DNA of 64,000 bases, taken from Desulfobulbus oralis. Its GTDB lineage: Bacteria > Desulfobacterota > Desulfobulbia > Desulfobulbales > Desulfobulbaceae. Shown in pieces: positions 11,126-19,724 of the stretch. The position numbers and the translations under genes were made by a program. Where the stretch lies: positions 2,240,001-2,304,000 of the forward strand of contig NZ_CP021255.1 in the NCBI RefSeq assembly GCF_002952055.1, written 5' to 3'. Numbering within the stretch: position 1 is the stretch's first letter; each line of letters starts with the position of its first letter. The notes under the pieces were generated by a model. That model saw nothing but the letters and a program-made list of their open reading frames with translations. It was not told the origin of the DNA and did not search any database.

Positions 11126-13041
11126 AGATCGGTTCCCAGGGTAAAGTGCAGGCGCAGGCTGTGCGGCTCGATCGAATCCGTTGGCACGGCCAGATCCAGC
11201 CTGAGCTGGCCAAACGGCGCGTTCCAGTGCAGGCCGACACCCACGCCCGAATCCATGGCGTACTCGTCGAAGCTGTCCACGACCGCGGCCGAATCGTAAA
11301 AGGCGGCCAGAGCCAGGCCGCCGCTCAGACTCCGTTCCAGCTCCACACTGTAAAAGAACAGGTGCTTGCCGCCGATCAGCCCGCCCGCCGCATCCCGGGG
11401 CGAAATCTTCTTGTAGCCGTAGCCGCGCACGCTCTGATCACCGCCCGCAAAGAAGCGCAGCGACGGCGGCAGATCGTCCAGATCGTCCATCATGCTGACA
11501 CCGACCTGGCCTTTGCCGATGAGTCGCCACTTGGGCAGAAAGGTCGTGATCGCCTTGCCGCCGGCCTTGAGCTGCAGAAAGGTGGTGGAAGACATGACGT
11601 TGCTGTCGCTGCCCTCCGCCGAGGCCCAGAGTTTGAGGCCGTTTGTGGTGTTGACGCGGTCATCGGCCAGAATCCAGGTGGCGCTCAGGCCGGGAATGAG
11701 CAGGCCGGCCCGGCCGCTGTGCAGCCCGGTATCGTAGTCTTCGTTCAGGTATTGCAGATACGCGGCGAGCTGCCACGGGCCCTCATTGTGTTCCCGGCTG
11801 ATCTTGGACAGCCAGGTCGTGGTGTCGATGTTGGCAAAGGACTCGGTCTGGTAATTGGTGCCCAGACCGAGCTTGTCCTTCCTGGGCTCGCCCACCGGGA
11901 TGCTGTACTGGGCTGCATAACTGCTGAGCTGTTCCGAAGGCCGGAGGCGGACGTCCAGTTGATGGCCCCGGCGGTTGCAATAGCGGTTGCTGTACTCCAG
12001 CGTGGCCCGGATGCCGGTGTCGGTGCCATAGCCGAGGCCGAGACCATAACGGTGGCGGGGCGCGGCCGTGGTCGCCACCGTAACCGGCACCTTGCCGTTC
12101 TCCGCCCGGTCCAGATCGTAGAGGATGTCCACGGTGTCGAAGTAGCCGGTATCATAGAGGCTTTGCCGGAGACCCGTCAGGGCGTGGGGCGAAAAGGGAT
12201 CGCCCGCCTGCACCGAAGCGATCCGGGCCAGCAGGTCTTTGTCCAGAATATCGGAGACAAAGTCCAGATCGGAGACCGTATAGCGAATGCCGGTATCCAG
12301 GCGCAGAGCGATGTCGGCCCGGTTTGCCGAGCGCCTGACCTCGACCCGGCTGCTGGCATAATGGGCGTGCGGATAGCCGAGTTCGGTGGCGAGTTCCAGC
12401 AGGGCGTTCTTGTGCTGCTCGTAGACACTGTGGTTGAAGATCTGGCCCTTTGCCCGGGCGAATCGCTCCCTGGCCTCGAGCAGCGCCGCCTCCTGCGCAC
12501 CCTCGCCGGCATATTCCAAATCAATGGAGCCGATGCGCGTGGCCGGGCCGGGCACGACCTGCAGGACCACATCCCAGCCGCCCTGCCGCCGTTTGTCTGA
12601 AACCCGGATATCGGCATTGTAATAGCCAAAGGGTTCGAGCGCCTGGGCCGCCTCCCTGTCGGCCCTGTCCAGATAGTAGGCGAACATGCCCTCGCTGGGC
12701 TCGGTCTCCGGGGCCAGTCTGCTGAGCGAGAGAAAATTTCTGACATTGCTGCGTTCGGCATCGCTCAGCCTGCCCTCTATCCTGACCATGACCGCCGGCC
12801 GGGCTGCCTGTTTGGGCGCTGCCTTTTTGTGGCCGCCAGCCCGGTCTTTCCCGGCCGCTTCCCGCTCTGCCCGTGCCTCTGCCGCAGCGCCCGAACCAGG
12901 GGCAGCCCTGTCGCCGGCCTCAGCGGCCTTTGCCGTCTGAGCAGGGGCCCCGGCCCTGCCGCCGCCGACCGTGCAGGCTGCAAAACAGAACGGCAGCAGC
13001 AGGAAAAAGCACATGCCGATATGGCGGGACAGCAGGATCAC
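11122..13041 (-). CDS. tamA: TamA-like outer-membrane Omp85/BamA-family protein
   Basis: About 640 residues: a signal region with a lipobox-like FAAC, a low-complexity Ala/Lys linker, POTRA-like domains (roughly residues 90-330) and a C-terminal 16-strand beta-barrel. The barrel carries the surface-antigen signature GGDQSVRGYGYKKISPRD and a terminal aromatic-rich strand ending LRLHFTLGTDL. TamA works with TamB in outer-membrane protein insertion or lipid transport. The start is uncertain: the frame is open to a TTG at 13071, with a GTG at 13041 and an ATG at 13014 (starting MCFFLLLPFC). I chose the GTG because it gives a basic residue before the hydrophobic stretch. The LPFCFAAC lipobox would be unusual for this family. 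Confidence 0.85.
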   Translation of the reverse strand: MILLSRHIGMCFFLLLPFCFAACTVGGGRAGAPAQTAKAAEAGDRAAPGSGAAAEARAEREAAGKDRAGGHKKAAPKQAARPAVMVRIEGRLSDAERSNVRNFLSLSRLAPETEPSEGMFAYYLDRADREAAQALEPFGYYNADIRVSDKRRQGGWDVVLQVVPGPATRIGSIDLEYAGEGAQEAALLEARERFARAKGQIFNHSVYEQHKNALLELATELGYPHAHYASSRVEVRRSANRADIALRLDTGIRYTVSDLDFVSDILDKDLLARIASVQAGDPFSPHALTGLRQSLYDTGYFDTVDILYDLDRAENGKVPVTVATTAAPRHRYGLGLGYGTDTGIRATLEYSNRYCNRRGHQLDVRLRPSEQLSSYAAQYSIPVGEPRKDKLGLGTNYQTESFANIDTTTWLSKISREHNEGPWQLAAYLQYLNEDYDTGLHSGRAGLLIPGLSATWILADDRVNTTNGLKLWASAEGSDSNVMSSTTFLQLKAGGKAITTFLPKWRLIGKGQVGVSMMDDLDDLPPSLRFFAGGDQSVRGYGYKKISPRDAAGGLIGGKHLFFYSVELERSLSGGLALAAFYDSAAVVDSFDEYAMDSGVGVGLHWNAPFGQLRLDLAVPTDSIEPHSLRLHFTLGTDL

Positions 13042-13072
13042 GCCCGGGCCGCGGCAACAAAAAGCGCGCAAT

Positions 13073-13567
13073 TCAGTTCAATTTGACCAAGTTTGATCGT
13101 AAGGCCTCAGGGACGTCATCCAGTTTGATGATATGAACGCCTTCTTTTATCATATGAGATGACTGAGGCTCCAAATCCATATTCAAATCTGATAGAGTCC
13201 ACATGGCGCCTGTAATGGGATCGACAATGAGCCAACCGATCAGACCTCCAAAAAGGAAATTGCCTCCGATGTACCAACCACTGATTTTCCGCTGAATCTG
13301 AGCTTCCTTGGGGGCATACCCTTCCTTCTTAAAAATAACCTTGTAATCTTCTCCTTTAAAATACCCGGCACCTGATTTTAAGGTAACGGTTGCTGGGGTT
13401 GTCCCCTTGTGTATTACCTCCCCTTTTTTATTTATAATGGATATTTCTGCTCCATCTGGATTACTATTAATTGCAATAGGGTTCTTAGACCCATTTATAA
13501 TGGTGGCACAACCCGAAACAAAGAAAAAACAAACCATAGCAATACAAAAAGATCTTGTAATTTTCAT
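13073..13567 (-). CDS. Lipoprotein with PEGA-like domain
   Basis: Product of 164 residues. The N-terminal signal with lipobox VSGC (cleavage before Cys19) predicts an outer-membrane lipoprotein. The segment PIAINSNPDGAEISIINKKG followed by HKGTTPATVTLKSG matches the PEGA-type surface repeat pattern (SxPxGAxIxxxGxxxGxTP), followed by a short hydrophobic stretch (GGNFLFGGLIGWLIVDPITGAMW). Base composition is clearly AT-richer than tamAB, suggesting separate acquisition or relaxed constraint. It sits directly upstream of tamA on the same strand. Confidence 0.75.
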   Translation of the reverse strand: MKITRSFCIAMVCFFFVSGCATIINGSKNPIAINSNPDGAEISIINKKGEVIHKGTTPATVTLKSGAGYFKGEDYKVIFKKEGYAPKEAQIQRKISGWYIGGNFLFGGLIGWLIVDPITGAMWTLSDLNMDLEPQSSHMIKEGVHIIKLDDVPEALRSNLVKLN

Positions 13568-13642
13568 ACGAGTTGCCTCATTAGTTACTCAATTAATCAT
13601 TTTATCCTATTAACATTCTTTAATTATAAACAGTATATTAGT

Positions 13643-14707
13643 TCATCTCGAACCTCCTTTTTTGTTTTCTGCGTTTGCTTCTTCAAACGGTCTGAAAACC
13701 GCACAGATTTCCTGTGACATATAAAAAAGATCCTCAGGAAACTCATCATCCCTTTTTACACGGTATATCGTTCCTCCTGCTCCACTTTTGAATACCAAAA
13801 ATGCCTGTTGATTGTGCAAAAATAATTTTACTGCCGTACCTCGAAAAAGTGGTACTATTTTGTCAAGCCAATCTCTTTCTTCCGGACGGTACACAACTAC
13901 ATGATCACCTCGAGAAAGACGCGTCGAAAAGATACCGCTTTGTTTTTCACGTACTTCCTTCGCGCACTGAAGAATGTTTTCCATCTTTTCCCGTGGCAGA
14001 AATTGGAAATGGCCGAAAAGATAGTAGCATCTTGCAAACTCCAGGTATCTTTCTGTATTGTCAGCGGTCAAAGAATAAGCGAGGACTGTCTCCACCGGGT
14101 CATTCTGGGAAAAACGAACCTGCGCTCTGCGCAGACGAGGAACAAAGGCAAAACATTTCCCTTTCTCGGACTCTGCGACGCCAAATCCAAAGGCTTCATA
14201 GCAGCCGCTTTGCCAGTCCTGCTTATAGCGAACAATCCATTCTTCAAAAGGCAGCTTTGAACGGACTAGGTTGTCAGAAAGTATCTCTCGCTCAATGTTG
14301 TAGACCAGCTCCCAGTTGTCTTTGATCTTCAGCTCTTCCCATTCCGGCTCGCTGAACTGGGTCATACTCGGGTGAAATTTCAGCTCGCAACTGAACGAGG
14401 CATCGCTCTGCTGCAGTAAATCCAGGTTCTTCACCATGTCCCGGCATACGTTCCAGCCCCTATCGTGTATCAGTTTGTGTGCCACGCGCCGGGTGATTTT
14501 GGCCTGCTTCTCCCCGGCCTGCACCATGACCGGCAGAGCCAGAGCGCAACACAGCGCCAGCAGCAGCAAGGGGAAGACCAGACTCAGGACTCCCCGCGCA
14601 GGCGGCCTGAGCACCGGCAGATGCAGGGCAGGCGCTGTGCCCCGGCCATTCCGGAAAAAGGACGGAGAAAAAGGAAGGTACAAACCGGTAGAAACACAGA
14701 GCGACAT
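13643..14707 (-). CDS. Hypothetical secreted or membrane-anchored protein
   Basis: Product of about 354 residues with no family I recognise. The start at ATG 14707 is preferred over the GTG at 14719 because GAGGG lies 5 nt before it. A long basic N-terminus leads into a strong hydrophobic helix (LVFPLLLLALCCALALPVMV, around residues 43-62) followed by AQ-type sequence, so the rest is probably periplasmic. The body is hydrophilic with scattered cysteines and no repeats. The 3' half is less GC-rich than the surrounding genes. It may share transcription with the lipoprotein and tamAB. Confidence 0.6.
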   Translation of the reverse strand: MSLCVSTGLYLPFSPSFFRNGRGTAPALHLPVLRPPARGVLSLVFPLLLLALCCALALPVMVQAGEKQAKITRRVAHKLIHDRGWNVCRDMVKNLDLLQQSDASFSCELKFHPSMTQFSEPEWEELKIKDNWELVYNIEREILSDNLVRSKLPFEEWIVRYKQDWQSGCYEAFGFGVAESEKGKCFAFVPRLRRAQVRFSQNDPVETVLAYSLTADNTERYLEFARCYYLFGHFQFLPREKMENILQCAKEVREKQSGIFSTRLSRGDHVVVYRPEERDWLDKIVPLFRGTAVKLFLHNQQAFLVFKSGAGGTIYRVKRDDEFPEDLFYMSQEICAVFRPFEEANAENKKGGSR

Positions 14708-15008
14708 GGCATCCCTCACAAAGCATGTCAGCAGCCCGTTGAAAAACTATATTTCAGGCTCCATGTTACAGGAATCTCACATTTCAGGGAACGCAGAATC
14801 AGTGCGTCACCCCTCTGCCTTACGAAGTTTTTGACTCGCAATGCGTATTGCTGCGAATGTTTCAACGGGTTGATAAACTCTGGAGCCAGACCCTCTTGTA
14901 AATCGTGGCGCCCCTTGCCGGAACCAGCCCGAAGGCGGGCAACAGTGAGACCCCAAGCCTCCTGGCATGCCGATATGTATTCAGAGCAGGAAGCCCAAAA
15001 TCCTGCCC
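14708..15008 (-). other. Intergenic region with no supported gene
   Basis: About 300 bp between the secreted hypothetical and the GlmU-like gene, both on the minus strand. A 94-codon open frame exists here, but its composition and lack of a ribosome-binding site make it look like chance or an old mobile-element relic. No promoter or terminator was recognised. Confidence 0.4.
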
Positions 15009-16022
15009 TCACGGCCTCCGCGTCAGTGGCGGCACCTCGAGCCCGCGCTCCAGGCGGCAGCCCTCGAGCACGCTGTGAGCGCCCACGCGCACCCTTTCTC
15101 CCAGCACGCAGCGCCTGAGCACCACGCCCTGCTCCACCACGCAGCCCTGGCCCAGGCTGCTGCCCCTCTCTATGCTGACCTGTCCGTGCAGAATACAGTC
15201 CCGACCCAGCTCACAACCCGGCTCCACCCGGGTCGTTGCCGGATGCAGCATGGTCACGCCCGCACGCATCAGCTCCATATTCCGCCGCTCCTGCAGGATC
15301 GCCTCGGCCTGGGCCAGCTCGACCCGGGAATTCACGCCCAGAACATCCTGCGGCTGGTCGTGGAAAAAGGGCTGCACCTGCTGCCCGCTGCGCCGAGCAA
15401 TAGCCACGATGTCGGTCAGATACATCTCCGCCTGACTGTTGTTCGTGTCCACCCGGGCCAGGGCGGAAAAAAGAAAAGCGGCCTCCGCCAGATACACGCC
15501 CGCATTGATTTCCGTAATGAGGCGCTCCACCTTGGTGGCGTCCTTTTCCTCCACAATGGCCGCAACCCCATCGTCCTCGGCGCGCAGGATACGGCCATAG
15601 CCATAGGGCCTTGCCACTTTCGTGGTCATGAGCGTCAGCGCGGGCCGATGCTGCCGGTGTTGGGCCAGCATGGCGGAGAGCGTCTCCGGCCGCAGCAGCG
15701 GGGTATCGCCGCAAAGAATCAGAATCTCCGTCAGCCCCGCGCAGGCGGCCTGCGCGCAGAGCACCGCATGGCCCGTGCCCTTCTGCTCGGCCTGCACCGC
15801 GGTGCCGACCGGCAGCCCGGCCAGCGCGGCCTGCACCGCCTCCTTCTGATGGCCAATCACGCAGACCACGCGCGTCACGCCGGCCTGCAGCACGGTCCCC
15901 GCCACATGGGCTATCATGGGCCGGTAAAAAACCTCGTGCAGCACCTTGGCCCGCTCCGATTTCATGCGCGTCCCCAGGCCCGCCGCCAGGATGATCGCCC
16001 CCCTGTCCGCTCTCTCTGTCAT
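15009..16022 (-). CDS. GlmU-like UDP-sugar pyrophosphorylase with shortened left-handed beta-helix
   Basis: Product of 337 residues. The N-terminal half has the nucleotidyltransferase signature AIILAAGLGTRMKSERAKVLHE (first residues), GTGHAVLCA and LILCGDTPLL with its metal-binding Asp, and later EINAGVYL and NNSQAEMYLTDIV. Together these fit N-acetylglucosamine-1-phosphate uridyltransferase, a precursor step for peptidoglycan and LPS. Bacterial GlmU is normally about 450 residues. Here only some five hexapeptide coils follow (to about residue 325), so the acetyltransferase active site appears absent. The ATG at 16022 follows a plausible leader, and an upstream extension to 16091 is less likely. 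It is divergent from the methionine synthase genes. Confidence 0.75.
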   Translation of the reverse strand: MTERADRGAIILAAGLGTRMKSERAKVLHEVFYRPMIAHVAGTVLQAGVTRVVCVIGHQKEAVQAALAGLPVGTAVQAEQKGTGHAVLCAQAACAGLTEILILCGDTPLLRPETLSAMLAQHRQHRPALTLMTTKVARPYGYGRILRAEDDGVAAIVEEKDATKVERLITEINAGVYLAEAAFLFSALARVDTNNSQAEMYLTDIVAIARRSGQQVQPFFHDQPQDVLGVNSRVELAQAEAILQERRNMELMRAGVTMLHPATTRVEPGCELGRDCILHGQVSIERGSSLGQGCVVEQGVVLRRCVLGERVRVGAHSVLEGCRLERGLEVPPLTRRP

Positions 16023-16143
16023 GATCGCCCCCCGGAAAAAATACCCCATGGCCACCTTACGGAAAGAAGAAAGAGTTGACAAGAACTTCATGAATGGGCA
16101 TTGCTGGCCTCTCCCCCCAGAAAAAAAGCTGCACTACACGGCA

Positions 16144-17067
16144 ATGCGACCCGAAGACCATAACATCCTGATCATAGACGGCGCCTGCGGCACCAACCTG
16201 CAACAGATGGCGATTCCGGCCTCTGCCTGGGACGGCCGCGAAGGCTGCAACGAAATTCTGAATCTGAACGCACCCGAGGTCATCATCAGCCTGCACCGGG
16301 GCTTTGTCGAGGCCGGGGCCATGGTGCTGGAAACCGATACCTTTGGCGCCAACCGCGTGGTTCTGGCCGAATACGGGCTGGCCGACAAGGTGGGCGAAAT
16401 CAACCGGGCCGCGGTCAGAAACGCCCGCACTGCCGCAGGCGGCAAGGCGGATGTCTATGTGGCGGCCTCCATCGGGCCGGGGACCAAGCTGCCCAGTCTG
16501 GGCCACATCGAAGTGGCGGAGCTGGCAGCGGCCTACACCGAACAGATGACAGCACTCATCGAAGCCCAGGTCGACCTTTTCATCATCGAAACCTGCCAGG
16601 ACATGCTCCAGACCAAAACCGCGCTCGTCACCTGTCTGGCCACGCAGGAGCGCATGGCCGCGCACATCCCGGTCATGGTGTCCATTACCATGGAAAAAAG
16701 CGGCACCATGCTGGTGGGCACGGACATAGCCGCCGCCTGCGCCACCTTCGCCCCCTTTCCGGTCCTCTCCCTTGGCCTCAACTGCGCCACCGGCCCGGCA
16801 GACATGGAATCCCATATCCGCTACCTAAGCCGGCACTGGCCGGGCCGCATCTCCTGCGTGCCCAACCAGGGCCTGCCGGAAGTGGTCAACGGCAGGACCT
16901 GCTATCCGCTCAGGCCGGACGAATACGCGCAGGCCATGCGGCGCTTTGTCACGGAGTATGGGGTCAGCATCGTGGGCGGCTGCTGCGGCACCACGCCGGC
17001 ACACACCCGGGCGCTCGTGGCCGCTCTGCAGGGAGTCGCCCCGAAAAAACGGGAGGCAGCGGCATGA
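16144..17067 (+). CDS. Methionine synthase, homocysteine-binding subunit (separate N-terminal module of MetH)
   Basis: Product of 307 residues covering the homocysteine S-methyltransferase domain, which binds zinc and activates homocysteine. The first zinc cysteine is in SLGLNCATG (about residue 220) and the paired cysteines are in VGGCCGTTPAHT near residue 280. The N-terminus ILIIDGACGTNLQQM matches the DGAMGTxLQ start of MetH. Its stop overlaps the next ATG (ATGA), which encodes the remaining MetH modules, so the two chains presumably assemble into one enzyme. A perfect TTGACA box at 16076-16081 lacks a good -10, so the promoter is unresolved. No riboswitch is evident in the 120-bp upstream gap. 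Confidence 0.88.
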   Translation: MRPEDHNILIIDGACGTNLQQMAIPASAWDGREGCNEILNLNAPEVIISLHRGFVEAGAMVLETDTFGANRVVLAEYGLADKVGEINRAAVRNARTAAGGKADVYVAASIGPGTKLPSLGHIEVAELAAAYTEQMTALIEAQVDLFIIETCQDMLQTKTALVTCLATQERMAAHIPVMVSITMEKSGTMLVGTDIAAACATFAPFPVLSLGLNCATGPADMESHIRYLSRHWPGRISCVPNQGLPEVVNGRTCYPLRPDEYAQAMRRFVTEYGVSIVGGCCGTTPAHTRALVAALQGVAPKKREAAA

Positions 17068-19469
17068 AGGCGCAGGTCGCAAGTCTCTATCAGGCGGTGG
17101 ATCTGCAGCAGGAAATTCCGCCGCTCATCATTGGCGAGCGGGCCAACTCCAACGGCTCAAAAAAATTCCGCGAACTTTTGCTGGCCGACGATTTCCAGGC
17201 CTGCCTGCGCATCGCAGCCGACCAGGAAAGCAGGGGCGCGCAGGTGATCGACCTCTGCACCGCCTATGCCGGCCGGGACGAAAGCGCCGACATGACGACC
17301 ATGGTGCGGCTCTGCGCCCGCGCGCTCAAGGCGCCGCTCATGCTGGATTCCACCACGCCGGCCTGCATCGAGGCCTGTCTCCAGCTCTATCCGGGCCGGC
17401 CCATCATCAACTCGGTCAATCTGGAAGACGGCGGGCACACGCTCCGGCAGGTATGCCGCCTGGCAAAACGCTACGGCGCGGCTGTGGTGGCGCTCACCAT
17501 TGACGAGTCCGGCATGGCCATGCAGACAGCGGACAAGCTCCGCGTGGCCCGCCGGATTTACGGGATGGCGGTCAGCGACTGCGGGCTTTCGCCACAGGAT
17601 CTGCTCTTCGACTGTCTGACCTTCACGGTTGGTTCCGGCGATCCCAAGCTGAACGACGCCGCCATCCAGACCCTGGAAGCCATCCGGCGGGTGAAGAGCG
17701 AGCTGCCCGGCTGTCTCGCCGTGCTGGGCCTCAGCAATATCTCCTTTGGTCTGAAGCCTGCGGCGCGCCAGGTGCTGAACTCGGTCTTTCTGCACGAGGC
17801 CGTGGCGGCAGGACTGGACGCTGCCATTGTGGATGCCGCCAAGATCGTGCCCCTGGCCAGTATTGCCGCAGATGAACGGGAGCTGTCGCTGGACCTGCTC
17901 TACAACCGGCAGCGGGGCGAAGAGAGCCCGCTCATGCTCTTTATCAAGCACTTTGCCGGCAGGGAGCAGCAGGCGGAAGCAGCGCCGGAGGAACAGGACT
18001 CGGGCCCGGAGGAGCAGCTCTTCCGGAAGGTGATGCAGGGCGACAAGGAGGGGCTGGACGACCTGCTGGCCATTCTGCGGGGCCGGATGCCACCGCTTGC
18101 CATCATCAATCAGTTGCTGGTGCCCGCCATGCGCCGCGTGGGCGAACTTTTCGGCAAGGGTGAAATTCTTCTGCCCTTTGTGCTCCAGTCCGCCGAGGTG
18201 ATGAAAAACGCGGTCACGCTGCTGGAGCCCTTCATGGACAAAAACGCGGCCAGCGGCGGGCCGGTGATTCTGCTGGCCACGGTGCAGGGCGATGTCCACG
18301 ACATCGGCAAGAATCTGGCGGACATTATCCTGAGCAACAACGGCTACACCGTACACAATATCGGCATCAAAATTCCGGCCGAAACCATTATCCAGAAGGC
18401 CAGGGAGACAAAGGCCGACATCATCGGTCTGAGCGGGCTGCTGGTCAAATCTGCCATTGTCATGCAGGAGTCGCTCGCGCAATTCGGCGCTGCCGGCCTG
18501 CGTGTTCCGGTGCTGCTGGGCGGCGCCGCCCTGACCACCAGATTTGTGGCGGAAAACTGCGTGCCGGCCTACCCGGCGCCGGTGGTTTACTGCGGCGACG
18601 CCTTTGCCGGACTGAAGGCGGTGCAGGACTTCGAGGCGGGCAAGCTGGTGGCCACCAGTTGGAGCGGCGTGCGCTCGCCAAAGGATGAACGCGGCGAAGC
18701 CGAGGAGCTGGAGCACGGCAATCCGGTGCCCAAAGCGCCGTTCTGGGGCGCCCGCTATGTAAACGACATTGACCCGGAGGCCCTGTTTGCCCGCCTCAAC
18801 AGGGCAGCACTCTTCCGGGGCCGCTGGGGCTACCGGCGGGCCAAAATGACTGAGGCGGAATACAGGGATCTGCTGGATCACACCGTGGAGCCGCTCTACG
18901 AACGGCTGCGGCAGGAGACCCTGGACTCGGGCTGGATCAGGGCCAGAATCGCCTACGGCTATTTCCACTGCCATGCCGAGGGCGAAACGCTGACGGTCGA
19001 GGACCGGGAACAGCGCTACCTACTGGATTTTCCCCGGCAAAAGGGCGCGCCCCATCGCTGCATTGCAGACTATTTCAAGGGCTCCAGCGCAGGAGGCGAT
19101 GTGGCCGCCTTCTTCGTGGCGACCATAGGGCCGCGCTTTGCCACGGAGATCACCCGGCTCTACCGAGACAACGCCTACCATGACTATCTCATGCTGCACG
19201 GTCTCAGCGTGGAGCTGACCGACGCGCTCGCCGAGTACTGGCACGACGTGGTCAAGACAGAGCTGGGCCTGCCTGCCGGGCATCAGGGCGGCCGTTTTGG
19301 CTTTGGCTATACATCCTGCCCGAATCTGGAGCTGCAGCAGCCGGTCTTTGCCCTGCTGAAACCGGAAAACATAGGGGTCAGCCTGAGCGAAAACATGCAG
19401 ATGATCCCGGAGCAGAGCACCTCGGCCATTGTGGTGCACCATCCCCAGGCCCGGTATTTTGCCGTGTAA
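17064..19469 (+). CDS. metH: Cobalamin-dependent methionine synthase, folate/B12/activation subunit
   Basis: Product of 801 residues holding the rest of MetH. The pterin-binding domain spans about 1-270 (LIIGERANSNGSKKF, then TPACIEACLQLYPGRPIIN). The cobalamin module spans about 300-530, with the cap helices and the DVHDIGKN signature near residues 411-418 whose His ligates cobalt, followed by GLSGLL and LLGGAAL. The S-adenosylmethionine reactivation domain spans about 560-801 and ends FGFGYTSCPNLELQQPVF and LSENMQMIPEQSTSAIV. It transfers the methyl group of methyltetrahydrofolate to homocysteine. It overlaps the homocysteine-domain gene by 4 nt. An intact reactivation domain implies an active enzyme. 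Confidence 0.92.
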   Translation: MKAQVASLYQAVDLQQEIPPLIIGERANSNGSKKFRELLLADDFQACLRIAADQESRGAQVIDLCTAYAGRDESADMTTMVRLCARALKAPLMLDSTTPACIEACLQLYPGRPIINSVNLEDGGHTLRQVCRLAKRYGAAVVALTIDESGMAMQTADKLRVARRIYGMAVSDCGLSPQDLLFDCLTFTVGSGDPKLNDAAIQTLEAIRRVKSELPGCLAVLGLSNISFGLKPAARQVLNSVFLHEAVAAGLDAAIVDAAKIVPLASIAADERELSLDLLYNRQRGEESPLMLFIKHFAGREQQAEAAPEEQDSGPEEQLFRKVMQGDKEGLDDLLAILRGRMPPLAIINQLLVPAMRRVGELFGKGEILLPFVLQSAEVMKNAVTLLEPFMDKNAASGGPVILLATVQGDVHDIGKNLADIILSNNGYTVHNIGIKIPAETIIQKARETKADIIGLSGLLVKSAIVMQESLAQFGAAGLRVPVLLGGAALTTRFVAENCVPAYPAPVVYCGDAFAGLKAVQDFEAGKLVATSWSGVRSPKDERGEAEELEHGNPVPKAPFWGARYVNDIDPEALFARLNRAALFRGRWGYRRAKMTEAEYRDLLDHTVEPLYERLRQETLDSGWIRARIAYGYFHCHAEGETLTVEDREQRYLLDFPRQKGAPHRCIADYFKGSSAGGDVAAFFVATIGPRFATEITRLYRDNAYHDYLMLHGLSVELTDALAEYWHDVVKTELGLPAGHQGGRFGFGYTSCPNLELQQPVFALLKPENIGVSLSENMQMIPEQSTSAIVVHHPQARYFAV

Positions 19470-19473
19470 AAAA

Positions 19474-19493
19474 CGCCCCGAAAGCCTGGGGCG
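19474..19493 (+). terminator. GC hairpin after the methionine synthase genes
   Basis: CGCCCC (19474-19479) can pair with GGGGCG (19488-19493) four bases after the metH stop. There is no U-tract, so it may be a processing or Rho-dependent end rather than a classical terminator. The following 230 bp hold nothing recognisable. Confidence 0.3.
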
Positions 19494-19724
19494 ACAGGCG
19501 TTCTGAAAAAAATCCGCCCGGCTGTACCTGCTTTGCCGCCTGCGTGTCCAGGATGCCGGGGCGCCTGGGCCGTGCAGGCTGTTGCCCCCTTTGTGCTTGT
19601 GCGAGAGCAAATCACTGGAGAAAATCCGTAACCTTGCAGGAGCATTGATGTGCTCTGAACGCAGTGCCACAGGATCCTGCCAAATAAATCATATTTTTGA
19701 AGATTGAATTCGGGAGTTGAATAT

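Noticed and set aside
14728-15012. 94-codon frame between two minus-strand genes
   Set aside because: No ribosome-binding site, no family, and an ending (STGC) typical of chance frames in repeated non-coding DNA.
19474-19493. SAM or cobalamin riboswitch near the methionine synthase genes
   Set aside because: Only a simple GC hairpin after the genes was seen, and the 120-bp upstream region lacks conserved riboswitch blocks.
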